Origin: Streptococcus parasanguinis | Lineage (GTDB): Bacteria > Bacillota > Bacilli > Lactobacillales > Streptococcaceae | DNA: 17,057 nucleotides | Direction: 5' to 3' | Assembly (NCBI GenBank): GCA_018365265.1 | Contig: JAGZKI010000053.1 | Span: forward strand, 1 to 17,057 | In this document: positions 6,771 through 13,693 of the stretch, piece after piece | Numbering within the stretch: the stretch's first letter is position 1 | How the letters are laid out: the number at the start of each line of letters is the position of its first letter | Program-made: the position numbers and the translations under genes | Notes under the pieces: model-generated | Told to the model about the DNA's origin: nothing | Seen by the model: only the letters and a program-made list of their open reading frames with translations | Databases searched by the model: none

Positions 6771-7568
6771 CTACTCTTTATAATAACGTTTGGTAATCTT
6801 GTATTGTGAGACCAAGATATAGACATAAATCAGTGATACCACTACTAATGCTAACAAGATATCTGTATGGAAAGCAATGCCAACTAAGAATATCGCAATT
6901 AAGGAAATCGGTAAGATATAATTGCTTAACTTAATGATAATTTCATAGTTTTCCTCGTAGCTAATCTGCTTTTCTGCTTCATCCATCATACTCATCATAA
7001 ATTCACGCACTTCCTTGGCATTGGCATTGCGGGGAATCGGTTTTCCATAAATCAGATGGAAGGTCTTGCGAAAGAAGATATCCGATAGGAAAAATAGGGC
7101 AATCAAGACAAGAAAGAGATAGAGCATGGTAAAGTCTCCAAAGATAAAAGCCATGTCCCCAGCGCCAGGTCTATCTAAGTAAACCAATTGACTATAAAAA
7201 ATGACGAATAAAAAGTAGGGCAAGATCATGATGCCTTTAAAAATGGTCGCTAAGCCATATAGTTTTTTCTTCTGGATGTCATAGTGATAGGCTTCATCAT
7301 CGTTTTCTATTTGGAGCATTTTTTGATGGACTTTTCTCGCGCACATCAGTAAGGTTATCGTGAGTATAAATGCGACTAAGAATAAAACTGCTGAGCCCAA
7401 AAGAAGTACTTCTTTACTAAAGAAGGATTGGATTTCTAGGGGCTTTTCGGATCCAAACATTCCTGTCAAAAAACTGATAACTCCTCCTATCAAGCCGGAA
7501 ACTGTAATGATCCCTACATTTCTCCAAAAACGGTAACGAGGGGTTCGTTCTTGTTGTTGCTTTTTCAT
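6771..7568 (-). CDS. DUF3169-type multi-pass membrane protein
   Basis: 265 residues with about six membrane segments (about 16-36, 54-76, 105-128, 142-165, 212-233, 235-254) and basic ends. I recognise the layout and the YGLATIFKGIMILPYF and NAKEVREFMMSMMDEAEKQISYE stretches as DUF3169-like; no biochemical role is established for that family. It begins 2 bases after the stop of the Xre regulator and is followed after 11 bases by the ABC ATPase. Small Xre regulator plus DUF3169-type protein is, from what I recall, a repeated pairing in Firmicutes, often with transporters. A role as accessory or sensor subunit of the exporter is inference. Confidence 0.75.
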   Translation of the reverse strand: MKKQQQERTPRYRFWRNVGIITVSGLIGGVISFLTGMFGSEKPLEIQSFFSKEVLLLGSAVLFLVAFILTITLLMCARKVHQKMLQIENDDEAYHYDIQKKKLYGLATIFKGIMILPYFLFVIFYSQLVYLDRPGAGDMAFIFGDFTMLYLFLVLIALFFLSDIFFRKTFHLIYGKPIPRNANAKEVREFMMSMMDEAEKQISYEENYEIIIKLSNYILPISLIAIFLVGIAFHTDILLALVVVSLIYVYILVSQYKITKRYYKE

Positions 7569-7570
7569 TG

Positions 7571-7780
7571 TTATTCCTCTTCCTCCACTAGACTAAAGAC
7601 ATTTTCCACAGGTTCCTTGAAAATCTGGGCGATGGTGATGGCAATGATAACCGAAGGGGTGTATTCACCCCGCTCCAAGAGACTGATCGACTGGCGCGAG
7701 ACTCCAGCTAGCTTGGCTAGCTCAGATTGGTTGAGACCATCACGCGCCCTCAGCTCTTTCAGTCGATTTTTTAAGATCAT
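7571..7780 (-). CDS. Small Xre/Cro-CI family transcriptional regulator
   Basis: A 69-residue protein that is almost nothing but a helix-turn-helix: NRLKELRARDGLNQSELAKL and then AGVSRQSISLLERGEYTPS fill residues 5-43, with an acidic tail VEEEE. It resembles the compact YozG-type regulators found next to membrane proteins. The ATG is preceded by AAGGGGG at 8 bases. It lies 13 bases behind the small membrane-anchored gene and 2 bases before the DUF3169 gene. With no ligand domain, it presumably acts as a constitutive or partner-controlled repressor. The paired TTGACAA/TTGTCAA sites at 8156-8216 over the operon promoter are the obvious candidate operator, making autoregulation likely. Confidence 0.9.
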   Translation of the reverse strand: MILKNRLKELRARDGLNQSELAKLAGVSRQSISLLERGEYTPSVIIAITIAQIFKEPVENVFSLVEEEE

Positions 7781-7793
7781 GGCTTTCGCCCCC

Positions 7794-8102
7794 TTATAGT
7801 TGAATATCTTGAATATCTTCGATACGGACTAATTTGGTTTCTCTTTGTTGTTTATTGGTCTCACGACTCAATTTGACCCAATCTTCATCGATATCCATAA
7901 TTTCATATTCGGTTCCAAATCCATTTACTGTCACCTTGACCGTTTGGCCTTTTAATTCTTCTAAAAGTCTAGACATTTCTTGATTTCCTTTCACTTGTTT
8001 TTCTAATCTTTTAATACGTTTGTTCAACTTTTTTATCTTCTTTTCTGAGCTAGTATAAATGATAACCAGAAAAGGGATAAATAGAATCCATATAGCTCCC
8101 AT
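7794..8102 (-). CDS. Small membrane-anchored coiled-coil protein, first gene of the operon
   Basis: I do not recognise this 102-residue protein. From the chosen start it has one N-terminal membrane helix (MGAIWILFIPFLVIIYTSS), then a basic coiled coil (about 20-48, EKKIKKLNKRIKRLEKQVKG), then a beta-rich C-terminal domain of about 50 residues (TVKVTVNGFGTEYEIMDIDED...) that reads like a small SH3/RNA-chaperone-like barrel. The start at 8100-8102 is preferred over an upstream ATG at 8160-8162: GAGGAGG sits 7 bases before it, whereas the longer form would translate the ribosome site, and the upstream ATG lies only a few bases from where transcription should begin relative to the -10 at 8134. 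Next comes the Xre gene after 13 bases. Topology suggests a cytoplasmic C-terminus anchored near the transporter. Confidence 0.75.
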   Translation of the reverse strand: MGAIWILFIPFLVIIYTSSEKKIKKLNKRIKRLEKQVKGNQEMSRLLEELKGQTVKVTVNGFGTEYEIMDIDEDWVKLSRETNKQQRETKLVRIEDIQDIQL

Positions 8103-8133
8103 AAGAATACCTCCTCTTCTTTCAACTAAAAAC

Positions 8134-8162
8134 ATTGTAACACTTCTTTTTCTTTTTGACAA
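8134..8162 (-). promoter_or_regulatory. Promoter of the small protein-Xre-DUF3169-ABC operon
   Basis: TTGTCA (-35, 8157-8162), 17-base spacer, TACAAT (-10, 8134-8139) on the minus strand, about 25 bases before the strong ribosome site. The -35 is one arm of the inverted repeat at 8156-8175, so a protein bound there would block RNA polymerase. Confidence 0.7.
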
Positions 8163-8216
8163 GTATATTTGTCAAAAAATAAAAATATTTGTCAAAAATA
8201 AAAATATGATTGACAA
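8156..8216. promoter_or_regulatory. Operator cluster: four TTGACAA/TTGTCAA half-sites
   Basis: Plus-strand half-sites: TTGACAA 8156-8162, TTGTCAA 8169-8175, TTGTCAA 8189-8195, TTGACAA 8210-8216. The first two form a perfect 7-6-7 inverted repeat over the -35 of the leftward operon. The second and third are part of a 20-base direct repeat (8165-8184 and 8185-8204), about two helical turns apart. A dimeric Xre protein bound cooperatively is the natural reading; the binder is inferred. Confidence 0.55.
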
Positions 8217-8236
8217 GATCATTTGAGGTAAGAAAT

Positions 8237-8262
8237 AAAAGGTCCGTATTTGCGCACCTTTT
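8237..8262. repeat. Inverted repeat between the divergent promoters
   Basis: AAAAGGT (8237-8243) and ACCTTTT (8256-8262) pair around a GC-rich interior that can pair partly too. It looks the same from both strands and could act as a weak bidirectional terminator or a protein site. No transcript obviously needs terminating here. Confidence 0.35.
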
Positions 8263-8278
8263 AGCGTTCCTTTTTCCA

Positions 8279-8308
8279 TTGACAAGCTCCATGAAAAATT
8301 TTTATAAT
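8279..8308 (+). promoter_or_regulatory. Promoter of the divergent GNAT gene
   Basis: TTGACA (8279-8284), 18-base spacer, TATAAT (8303-8308), both consensus. The -35 is part of another TTGACAA copy (8279-8285), the same heptamer as the operator cluster at 8156-8216. AAGGAG lies 8 bases before the start codon at 8337. Confidence 0.85.
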
Positions 8309-8336
8309 GAAAAAAATACGATCAAGGAGAACCTAG

Positions 8337-8807
8337 ATGTCGATTCGTTTAGCTCAACCAAATGATATTCCTGCTTTACTTTGTCTCTTAGAACAGATTC
8401 TTTCCGTCCACCACCAAGTCCGTCCCGATATTTTCAAAGGAAGTGGCGGAAAATATAGTAAAGAAGAGTTAAAACAGTTAATGGCGCAAAAGCAGACACC
8501 GATTTTCGTCTACGAAAATGAAGATGGCCAGGTCCTTGGACATCTCTTCGTCACCATTAAAGAAGTCTCTGATAATCCTGTGCTTCATCCCATTAAAACC
8601 CTCTTCATCGAAGACTTGTGTGTCGATCAAGCAGCGCGTGGGCAAAAGATCGGCGATCAACTCTATCAATTCGCTGTCAGCTATGCCAAGAAAATCGGTT
8701 GCTACAACCTAACTCTTAATGTCTGGAATGACAATGAAGGAGCCCTTCGCTTCTATCAAAGACAGGGCATGAAACCTCAAGAAACGGTCATGGAAACCAT
8801 CATGTAA
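8337..8807 (+). CDS. GNAT family N-acetyltransferase
   Basis: A 156-residue single-domain acetyl-CoA-dependent N-acetyltransferase, cytoplasmic. The acetyl-CoA-binding motif A is visible as IEDLCVDQAARGQKIGDQLY (91-110), with RGQKIG (101-106) fitting the Q/RxxGxG/A loop, followed by motif B LNVWNDNEGALRFYQRQGM (127-145). The acceptor substrate cannot be assigned. The gene has a consensus promoter and a strong AAGGAG, starts divergently from the DUF3169/ABC operon, and ends at a shared terminator, so it is monocistronic. The nearby TTGACAA element could place it under the same regulator as the divergent operon, but this heptamer is also just a good -35. Confidence 0.9.
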   Translation: MSIRLAQPNDIPALLCLLEQILSVHHQVRPDIFKGSGGKYSKEELKQLMAQKQTPIFVYENEDGQVLGHLFVTIKEVSDNPVLHPIKTLFIEDLCVDQAARGQKIGDQLYQFAVSYAKKIGCYNLTLNVWNDNEGALRFYQRQGMKPQETVMETIM

Positions 8808-8817
8808 AATGAATTTT

Positions 8818-8850
8818 AAAAACCGTTGATGAGTCATCAACGGTTTTTTC
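8818..8850. terminator. Bidirectional terminator between the GNAT gene and pheT
   Basis: A perfect 12-base inverted repeat, AACCGTTGATGA (8821-8832) and TCATCAACGGTT (8834-8845), with A runs on the left and T runs on the right. It serves the rightward GNAT gene and, on the other strand, the leftward pheT, whose stop is 11 bases away. Confidence 0.93.
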
Positions 8851-8860
8851 TATACACATT

Positions 8861-11266
8861 TTAACGTACTTCTGCGTCTACTTTTTCTTCGAGAGAAGCT
8901 TGGATTTTTTCCATGTAGCGTGCGACTTCTTCGTCCGTCAAGCTATCTTCTGGATTTTGGAAGGTCAAACTGTAGGCCATAGACTTCATGCCAAGTCCTA
9001 GTTTTTCACCTGAGAAGACGTCAAAGAGTTTGATATCTGTTAAGCGTTTCACGCCAGCAGCTTGAATCGCATCAACCACTTCTTGGTGAGTCACTTCTGC
9101 TTTGAGGAGAAGGGCGATATCACGGCTCACAGCTGGGAATTTAGTGATTTCCACAAAGGCTGCGGCTGGTTGAAGAGCTGCTTCAATAGCAGATAAGTTC
9201 AATTCTGCCACATAGGTTTCTGGGATATCATAAGCCTTAGCTGTTACAGGGTGGACTTGCCCCAAGACCCCAATCACTTGGTCACCAAGTGAGATTAGGG
9301 CTGTACGCCCTGGATGGAGACTCTTGATTTCAGATGTTGCTGTATAAGTCACATCAAGACCCAAGCGAGCAAAGAGGGCTTCCAAAATTCCCTTAGCATA
9401 GAAGAAGTCAACTGGAACAGCTGCAGTTTGGAAGTCTTTTTCAGCGACTAAGCCAGTTAAAGCAAAGGCAAAGCTGTTGATTTCGTTTGGCAATTCTTCT
9501 TTTGGATTGCCTGTCTGTTCAAAGACTTTTCCGATCTCGTAGAGGGCCAAATCTTTGTTCTTACGAGCGACGTTATAAGCTACGGTATCTAAGATCCCTG
9601 AGATCATATTTTGACGGAGGACTGAACGCTCCACAGTCATTGGCCACATGAGCTCTGTTAAGTTGCTTGGTGCAGTCGTAAATTCGACGGCTTTTTCAGG
9701 AGTTGTCAAGGCGTAGGTGATGATTTCAGTCAAGCCTGCTCCTTCTGCAATAGTCCGAACTTGGCGACGCAATTTTTGTGTCGCTGTCAATTCACCTGCT
9801 GTCCCGTCATCTTTTGGAAGGGTTGCTGGTAATTTGTCATAACCATAAATCCGAGCAATTTCTTCAAAGAGGTCCGCTTCGATGGTGATGTCCCAACGGC
9901 GACGTGGAACGCTGACAGTAAAGGCTTCAGCGTTTCCAGAAAGACCAAATCCAAGGCGACGGAAGACATCTTCGACATCCGCGTAGGAAAGCTCTGTCCC
10001 AAGGACACGGTTAACGTCTGCAAGGGTAGAAGAAACTTCCACATCAGAAGTATCGAGCTGGCCTGCTGAAACGATTCCATTACGAACAGTTGCACCTGCA
10101 AGCTCTGCAATCATGCTCGCTGCCGCATCAAGAGCTTCATTGACGGTTGCCACGTTGATGCCTTTTTCAAAGCGAGAAGAAGATTCTGAACGAAGGTTGA
10201 GGCGACCACTGGTCTTACGGATCGATTTGCCATTGAAGACAGCTGCTTCAAGGACAACACGAGTAGATTTTTCAGAGATTTCTGTAGCCTCTCCACCCAT
10301 GACACCTGCAAGGGCTACTGGTTTATCCGCAACCGTAATCACGAGGTCACTTGTTTCCAACTCACGTTCTTCCCCATCCAAGGTTACCAATTTTTCACCA
10401 GCACGCGCTTCACGCACACGGATATCAGTTCCTTCAAAGGTATCCAAGTCAAAGGCATGCATAGGTTGACCAAAGTAAAGCAGAATATAGTTGGTTACAT
10501 CGACCACGTTATTGATGGGACGGATGCCTTCGTTCATGAGGAGGTTTTGCAACCATTGTGGACTTGGTGCGATGGTTACATCGTCTAAGATACGGGCTGC
10601 ATAGTAAGGTGCCTTATCAGTGTCAATGCTGACAGAAAGAGCATCTGCTACAGCTTGGTCCGTTTCAGTCAACGTAAAGTCTTTGAAATTGACTGCCTTG
10701 TCATAGATCGCTGCTACTTCGTGCGCCACCCCACGCATAGAAAGAGCGTCTGCACGGTTTGGAGTGATGGAAAGTTCGATGATTTCATCATCCAAGTCGA
10801 GGTAAGAGAAGACTTCTTCTCCTGGAACAGCATTTTCTGGCAAGATTTGGATGCCATCTGCAAATTCTTTTGGTACAACGGAGTCAGAAATTCCCAATTC
10901 ACCAAGGGAACAGATCATTCCGAGAGATTCCAAACCACGGATTTTCCCTTTTTTAATCTTGTAGTTGTCCGCAATGCGAGCACCTGGAAGAGCCACCATG
11001 ACCTTGATGCCTGCTCGAACATTTGGTGCTCCACAGACGATTTGACGGGCTTCTTCTTCACCCACATTGACTTGGCAGACATGCAAGTGTGTTTCTGGCA
11101 CATCTTCACAAGACAAGACTTCTCCAACGACAATTTTTGAGAGACCAGCAGCAGGTGATGCCACACCTTCTACCTCGATCCCTGTGGTTGACATTTTTTC
11201 AGCCAACTCTTCTGATGGCACATCCACGTCCACCAATTGTTTTAACCATTTATATGATACTAACAT
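8861..11266 (-). CDS. pheT: Phenylalanine-tRNA ligase, beta subunit
   Basis: 801 residues, the usual length for bacterial PheT. With PheS it forms the alpha2-beta2 enzyme that charges tRNA-Phe; the beta subunit binds tRNA and edits mischarged Tyr-tRNA. Domains in order: N-terminal MLVSYKWLKQLVDVDV; EMAP/OB-type tRNA-binding domain (about 41-150, with RQIVCGAPNVRAG and MICSLGELG); B3/4 editing domain (about 211-370, ending RSESSSRFEKG 359-369); B5 domain (about 405-475, ending EEIARIYGYDKLP); core homology region; and the FDX-ACB anticodon-binding domain at the C-terminus (TKFPAVSRDIALLL onward). The gene follows the acetyltransferase after a 67-base gap. No clear Shine-Dalgarno sequence stands in the 14 bases before the ATG, and a GC-rich hairpin (11281-11299) lies just upstream, which is odd for a highly needed gene. 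Control comes mainly from the T-box in front of pheS. Confidence 0.97.
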   Translation of the reverse strand: MLVSYKWLKQLVDVDVPSEELAEKMSTTGIEVEGVASPAAGLSKIVVGEVLSCEDVPETHLHVCQVNVGEEEARQIVCGAPNVRAGIKVMVALPGARIADNYKIKKGKIRGLESLGMICSLGELGISDSVVPKEFADGIQILPENAVPGEEVFSYLDLDDEIIELSITPNRADALSMRGVAHEVAAIYDKAVNFKDFTLTETDQAVADALSVSIDTDKAPYYAARILDDVTIAPSPQWLQNLLMNEGIRPINNVVDVTNYILLYFGQPMHAFDLDTFEGTDIRVREARAGEKLVTLDGEERELETSDLVITVADKPVALAGVMGGEATEISEKSTRVVLEAAVFNGKSIRKTSGRLNLRSESSSRFEKGINVATVNEALDAAASMIAELAGATVRNGIVSAGQLDTSDVEVSSTLADVNRVLGTELSYADVEDVFRRLGFGLSGNAEAFTVSVPRRRWDITIEADLFEEIARIYGYDKLPATLPKDDGTAGELTATQKLRRQVRTIAEGAGLTEIITYALTTPEKAVEFTTAPSNLTELMWPMTVERSVLRQNMISGILDTVAYNVARKNKDLALYEIGKVFEQTGNPKEELPNEINSFAFALTGLVAEKDFQTAAVPVDFFYAKGILEALFARLGLDVTYTATSEIKSLHPGRTALISLGDQVIGVLGQVHPVTAKAYDIPETYVAELNLSAIEAALQPAAAFVEITKFPAVSRDIALLLKAEVTHQEVVDAIQAAGVKRLTDIKLFDVFSGEKLGLGMKSMAYSLTFQNPEDSLTDEEVARYMEKIQASLEEKVDAEVR

Positions 11267-11333
11267 AATTCTGATCGTAAGATCCCACCGGGTGAGACCT
11301 TTTCAATTCCTTTCTCTCAATTTGGACCCACAA

Positions 11334-11864
11334 TTAAGTTTGCGGATTCTCCTTCAAATGCTTGCGCAGCAACCAGTCTGTATCTACAGTTTCACCTGTG
11401 ATAAAGTGGTGCTCGCTAAACCGTTTAAATCCGAATTGTTTGTAAAAGTTTTGGGCCTTAAAATTTCGTTCCCAGACACCCAGCCAGGCCCAGTCAAATC
11501 CACGTTTTTGAGCTTCTTTTAAGGCAAAGCTAAACATTTCCTTGCCATAGCCCTTGCCATGATGTTCTTTTTTGACATAGATGCGCTGGATTTCAAAAGC
11601 ATTGTCCATCTCTACTGGCTCTGTTTGTGCCTTACCCCAGTTAAACTTGAGAAAACCACAAATTTCCTGATTGTGATCTAGGACAAAATAGGTCTCTGAT
11701 TCCGGGTCTGCCAAATCCTTTTGGATTTGCTCTAGCGATAAAACCGTCTGGTAGTAATCTTCCATATCGGCATCAGAGATGTAGGGACCAAAGGTATCCC
11801 CGTAGGTTTCCACCTCTAATTCCCTTAAAATTTGAAATTCATTCGGCTTAACTTTTACTAACAT
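11334..11864 (-). CDS. GNAT family N-acetyltransferase inside the pheS-pheT operon (PaiA-like)
   Basis: 176 residues. The acetyl-CoA-binding motif is FEIQRIYVKKEHHGKGYGKE (90-109), followed by WLGVWERNFKAQNFYKQFGF (127-146). The overall pattern resembles PaiA-type polyamine acetyltransferases, but the acceptor is not established. It starts 2 bases after the pheS stop with no good ribosome site of its own, so translation probably depends on ribosomes finishing pheS, and ends 67 bases before pheT. I recall the same order, pheS - acetyltransferase - pheT, in S. pneumoniae, which argues that it is a stable part of the operon rather than a recent insertion. Being under the Phe T-box, it should be made when uncharged tRNA-Phe accumulates. 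Whether its job relates to aminoacylation is unknown. Confidence 0.9.
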   Translation of the reverse strand: MLVKVKPNEFQILRELEVETYGDTFGPYISDADMEDYYQTVLSLEQIQKDLADPESETYFVLDHNQEICGFLKFNWGKAQTEPVEMDNAFEIQRIYVKKEHHGKGYGKEMFSFALKEAQKRGFDWAWLGVWERNFKAQNFYKQFGFKRFSEHHFITGETVDTDWLLRKHLKENPQT

Positions 11865-11866
11865 AA

Positions 11867-12913
11867 TTATTTAAATTGTTCTGAAAAACGGATATCCCCT
11901 TGATAGAAGCCACGGATATCATTGATTCCGTAACGAAGCATAGCCACACGCTCTTGACCAAGTCCAAAGGCAAATCCTGAATAGACTGTTGGGTCAATAC
12001 CACTCATCTCAAGGACGCGTGGGTGAACCATACCGGCTCCCATGATTTCAATCCAACCTGTTTTCTTACATACGTTACATCCAGCTCCACCACATTTGAA
12101 GCAAGAAACGTCCACCTCAACCGATGGCTCGGTAAATGGGAAGTAAGAAGGACGCAGACGGATTTGACGTTCTGCACCAAACATCTTTTGCACGATCAAT
12201 TGAAGCGTTCCTTGAAGGTCTGCCATTGAGATGTTCTTCCCAACGACCAAGCCTTCGATCTGATGGAATTGATGGCTGTGGGTCGCATCATCTGTATCCC
12301 GACGGAAAACACGCCCTGGAGAGATCATCTTCAATGGTCCCTTGCTAAAGTCATGCGCATCCATTGCCCGCGCCTGTACTGGTGAGGTATGGGTCCGAAG
12401 CAAGATTTCTTCTGTGATATAGAAGGTATCCTGCATATCCCGCGCAGGGTGATCTTTCGGCAGATTCATTCGTTCAAAGTTGTAGTAGTCTTGCTCCACT
12501 TCAAAACCGTCCACGACTTGGTAGCCCATCCCGATAAAGATATCTTCGATTTCTTCACTGGTTTGGGTCAAGATATGACGGTAACCACTAGCAACCGGAC
12601 GACCGGGAAGGGTCACATCGATGCTTTCGCTAGCTAGTTTCGCTTGGACTTTCTTTTCTTCCAAGAGTTTGGTTGTTTCTTCAAAGGCAGCCGTCAACAC
12701 ATCGCGGGCTTCATTGACGTGTTTCCCGATAACCGGACGCATCTCAGCAGAGACATCTTTCATCCCTTTGAGGATCTCAGTAAGGGAACCTTTTTTCCCA
12801 AGGACAGAGACCCGTAGTTCTTGCAATTCTTTTTCATTTTCAGCAGAGATCTGCTTCAAAGCTGCCAGCGTTTCTTCGCGAAGCGCTTTTAATTGTTCTT
12901 CAATCGTTGACAT
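11867..12913 (-). CDS. pheS: Phenylalanine-tRNA ligase, alpha subunit
   Basis: 348 residues, catalytic subunit of PheRS (class II). The N-terminal coiled coil (about 1-90) grips tRNA. Catalytic marks follow: HTSPVQARAM (175-184), motif 2 GRVFRRDTDDATHSHQFHQI (200-219), the cysteine-bearing insert CFKCGGAGCNVCKKTG (271-286), and motif 3 FAFGLGQERVAMLRYGI (314-330). Alanine 315 in FAFGLG is at the amino-acid pocket position corresponding to A294 of the E. coli enzyme. The ATG has GGAGG five bases upstream. The gene heads the operon pheS - acetyltransferase - pheT and is preceded by a T-box leader with a Phe specifier. Confidence 0.98.
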   Translation of the reverse strand: MSTIEEQLKALREETLAALKQISAENEKELQELRVSVLGKKGSLTEILKGMKDVSAEMRPVIGKHVNEARDVLTAAFEETTKLLEEKKVQAKLASESIDVTLPGRPVASGYRHILTQTSEEIEDIFIGMGYQVVDGFEVEQDYYNFERMNLPKDHPARDMQDTFYITEEILLRTHTSPVQARAMDAHDFSKGPLKMISPGRVFRRDTDDATHSHQFHQIEGLVVGKNISMADLQGTLQLIVQKMFGAERQIRLRPSYFPFTEPSVEVDVSCFKCGGAGCNVCKKTGWIEIMGAGMVHPRVLEMSGIDPTVYSGFAFGLGQERVAMLRYGINDIRGFYQGDIRFSEQFK

Positions 12914-12946
12914 ATTTCCTCCATCATGGTCCCTCTACAGACATAG

Positions 12947-13146
12947 AAAAAACCACGCGCCAACACCCACATTCGGAGCGTTGACACGCGGTACCATCCG
13001 TTTTTTATCCGTAAACCAGACCTTAATTTCTAAATCCTTTACGCAAGTGAATTCACTCAGCTTTCATGCAAAGAGCTTTCAGTCACGGCTCTTCTCCCTG
13101 TCGCACTTCCCTTGAGATACTAGTCTTGCAGATTTCTATTCAATTA
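12947..13146 (-). ncRNA. T-box leader of pheS (specifier TTC, Phe)
   Basis: A leader of about 200 bases that senses uncharged tRNA-Phe. The T-box core GGATGGTACCGCG is at 12987-12999. Its 3' half is also the 5' arm (12980-12991) of an attenuator stem whose other arm is 12953-12964, pairing over 12 bases with three G-U pairs, followed by TTTTTT. Thus antiterminator and terminator are mutually exclusive, as the mechanism needs. Upstream are Stem I elements: a hairpin AAGAGC/GCTCTT, and GAATTCACTT, in which TTC (13049-13051) followed by A fits a Phe specifier. The specifier was picked by eye; its agreement with the downstream gene supports it. Confidence 0.9.
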
Positions 13147-13152
13147 CTACAT

Positions 13153-13181
13153 AGTTTATCAGATTTTTAGTTAAAAAACAA
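13153..13181 (-). promoter_or_regulatory. Promoter of the pheS operon
   Basis: TTGTTT (-35, 13176-13181), 17-base spacer, TAAACT (-10, 13153-13158). It places the transcript start near 13146, immediately before Stem I of the T-box. Both boxes are imperfect, but the position is right. Confidence 0.5.
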
Positions 13182-13227
13182 GTTAGATGAGACCAATTCA
13201 CTAGAAAAAGGAACTAGACGCAGTGCA

Positions 13228-13647
13228 TTATCTATTTGCCTTGTCTATTTCATCTGCTTGCCTTTCCAATAGAAGAGTGGCTGCTTGGTTAAAACCATCA
13301 CACCAGTTATACCATTTTGCTTCATACTCATCTCGAGGCAAGATACGATGTTTTAAATCCAAAACAGAGGTTATCTTTCTTTCCTCGCAAGCTTTCGCAT
13401 AGAGAGCATACAACTCATCACCACCATCTCTATCAAACTCAGCAGTAATCGTATCCCGACCTGCCAATAAAGCCTGATAAGCCCTATGATGCCCGTCTGT
13501 AATCAAGAAGCGATTTCCAAATGCAAGAACACTAATCGGATCCACATTGATGATTTCTGCCGACTGATCAAGCATCTGGATAGCTTGTAACTTCTTTTCT
13601 GATAAATATAGTTGGGTCGGATGAAGATCTGTTATCTTGACTTCCAT
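13228..13647 (-). CDS. Stand-alone ParB/sulfiredoxin-fold domain protein
   Basis: A 139-residue cytoplasmic protein consisting of one ParB-like (ParB/Srx superfamily) domain: HPTQLYLS (9-16), DPISVLAFGNRFLIT (36-50) and the superfamily loop DGHHRAYQALLAG (51-63). In chromosome-segregation ParB this loop is GERR and in sulfiredoxin GCHR; here it is GHHR, so neither function follows. It has no DNA-binding HTH and no centromere-type C-terminus, so it is not the segregation protein. The start at 13645-13647 is chosen because GAGGAG stands 8 bases before it; a longer reading from 13674 would run through that site. It lies between trpX and the pheS promoter on the same strand, with no strong terminator on either side, so low-level read-through from trpX is possible. 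Confidence 0.75.
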   Translation of the reverse strand: MEVKITDLHPTQLYLSEKKLQAIQMLDQSAEIINVDPISVLAFGNRFLITDGHHRAYQALLAGRDTITAEFDRDGGDELYALYAKACEERKITSVLDLKHRILPRDEYEAKWYNWCDGFNQAATLLLERQADEIDKANR

Positions 13648-13693
13648 ATCTTTCTCCTCTACTATGAGTAACATAGTTGGTCATGAGCACTGT

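Noticed and set aside
8103..8162. Longer start of the small membrane protein (ATG 8160-8162)
   Set aside because: It would translate through the GAGGAGG ribosome site and start upstream of the promoter -10 at 8134-8139.
9787..11166. Several open frames of 60-160 codons on both strands within pheT
   Set aside because: They are shadows of a strongly matched 801-residue gene, with no ribosome sites or recognisable protein features.
12921..12945. Short frame MSVEGP between the Phe attenuator and pheS
   Set aside because: Only six codons, no ribosome site and no Phe codon; unlike the trpX leader frame there is nothing to support it.
13200..13216. CTAG...CTAG inverted repeat after the ParB-fold gene as terminator
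   Set aside because: The stem is four to five bases with an AT loop and no proper T run; too weak to call.
13648..13674. Longer start of the ParB-fold protein (ATG 13672-13674)
   Set aside because: The nine extra residues cover the GAGGAG site of the inner ATG, and the family match begins at MEVKITDLHP.
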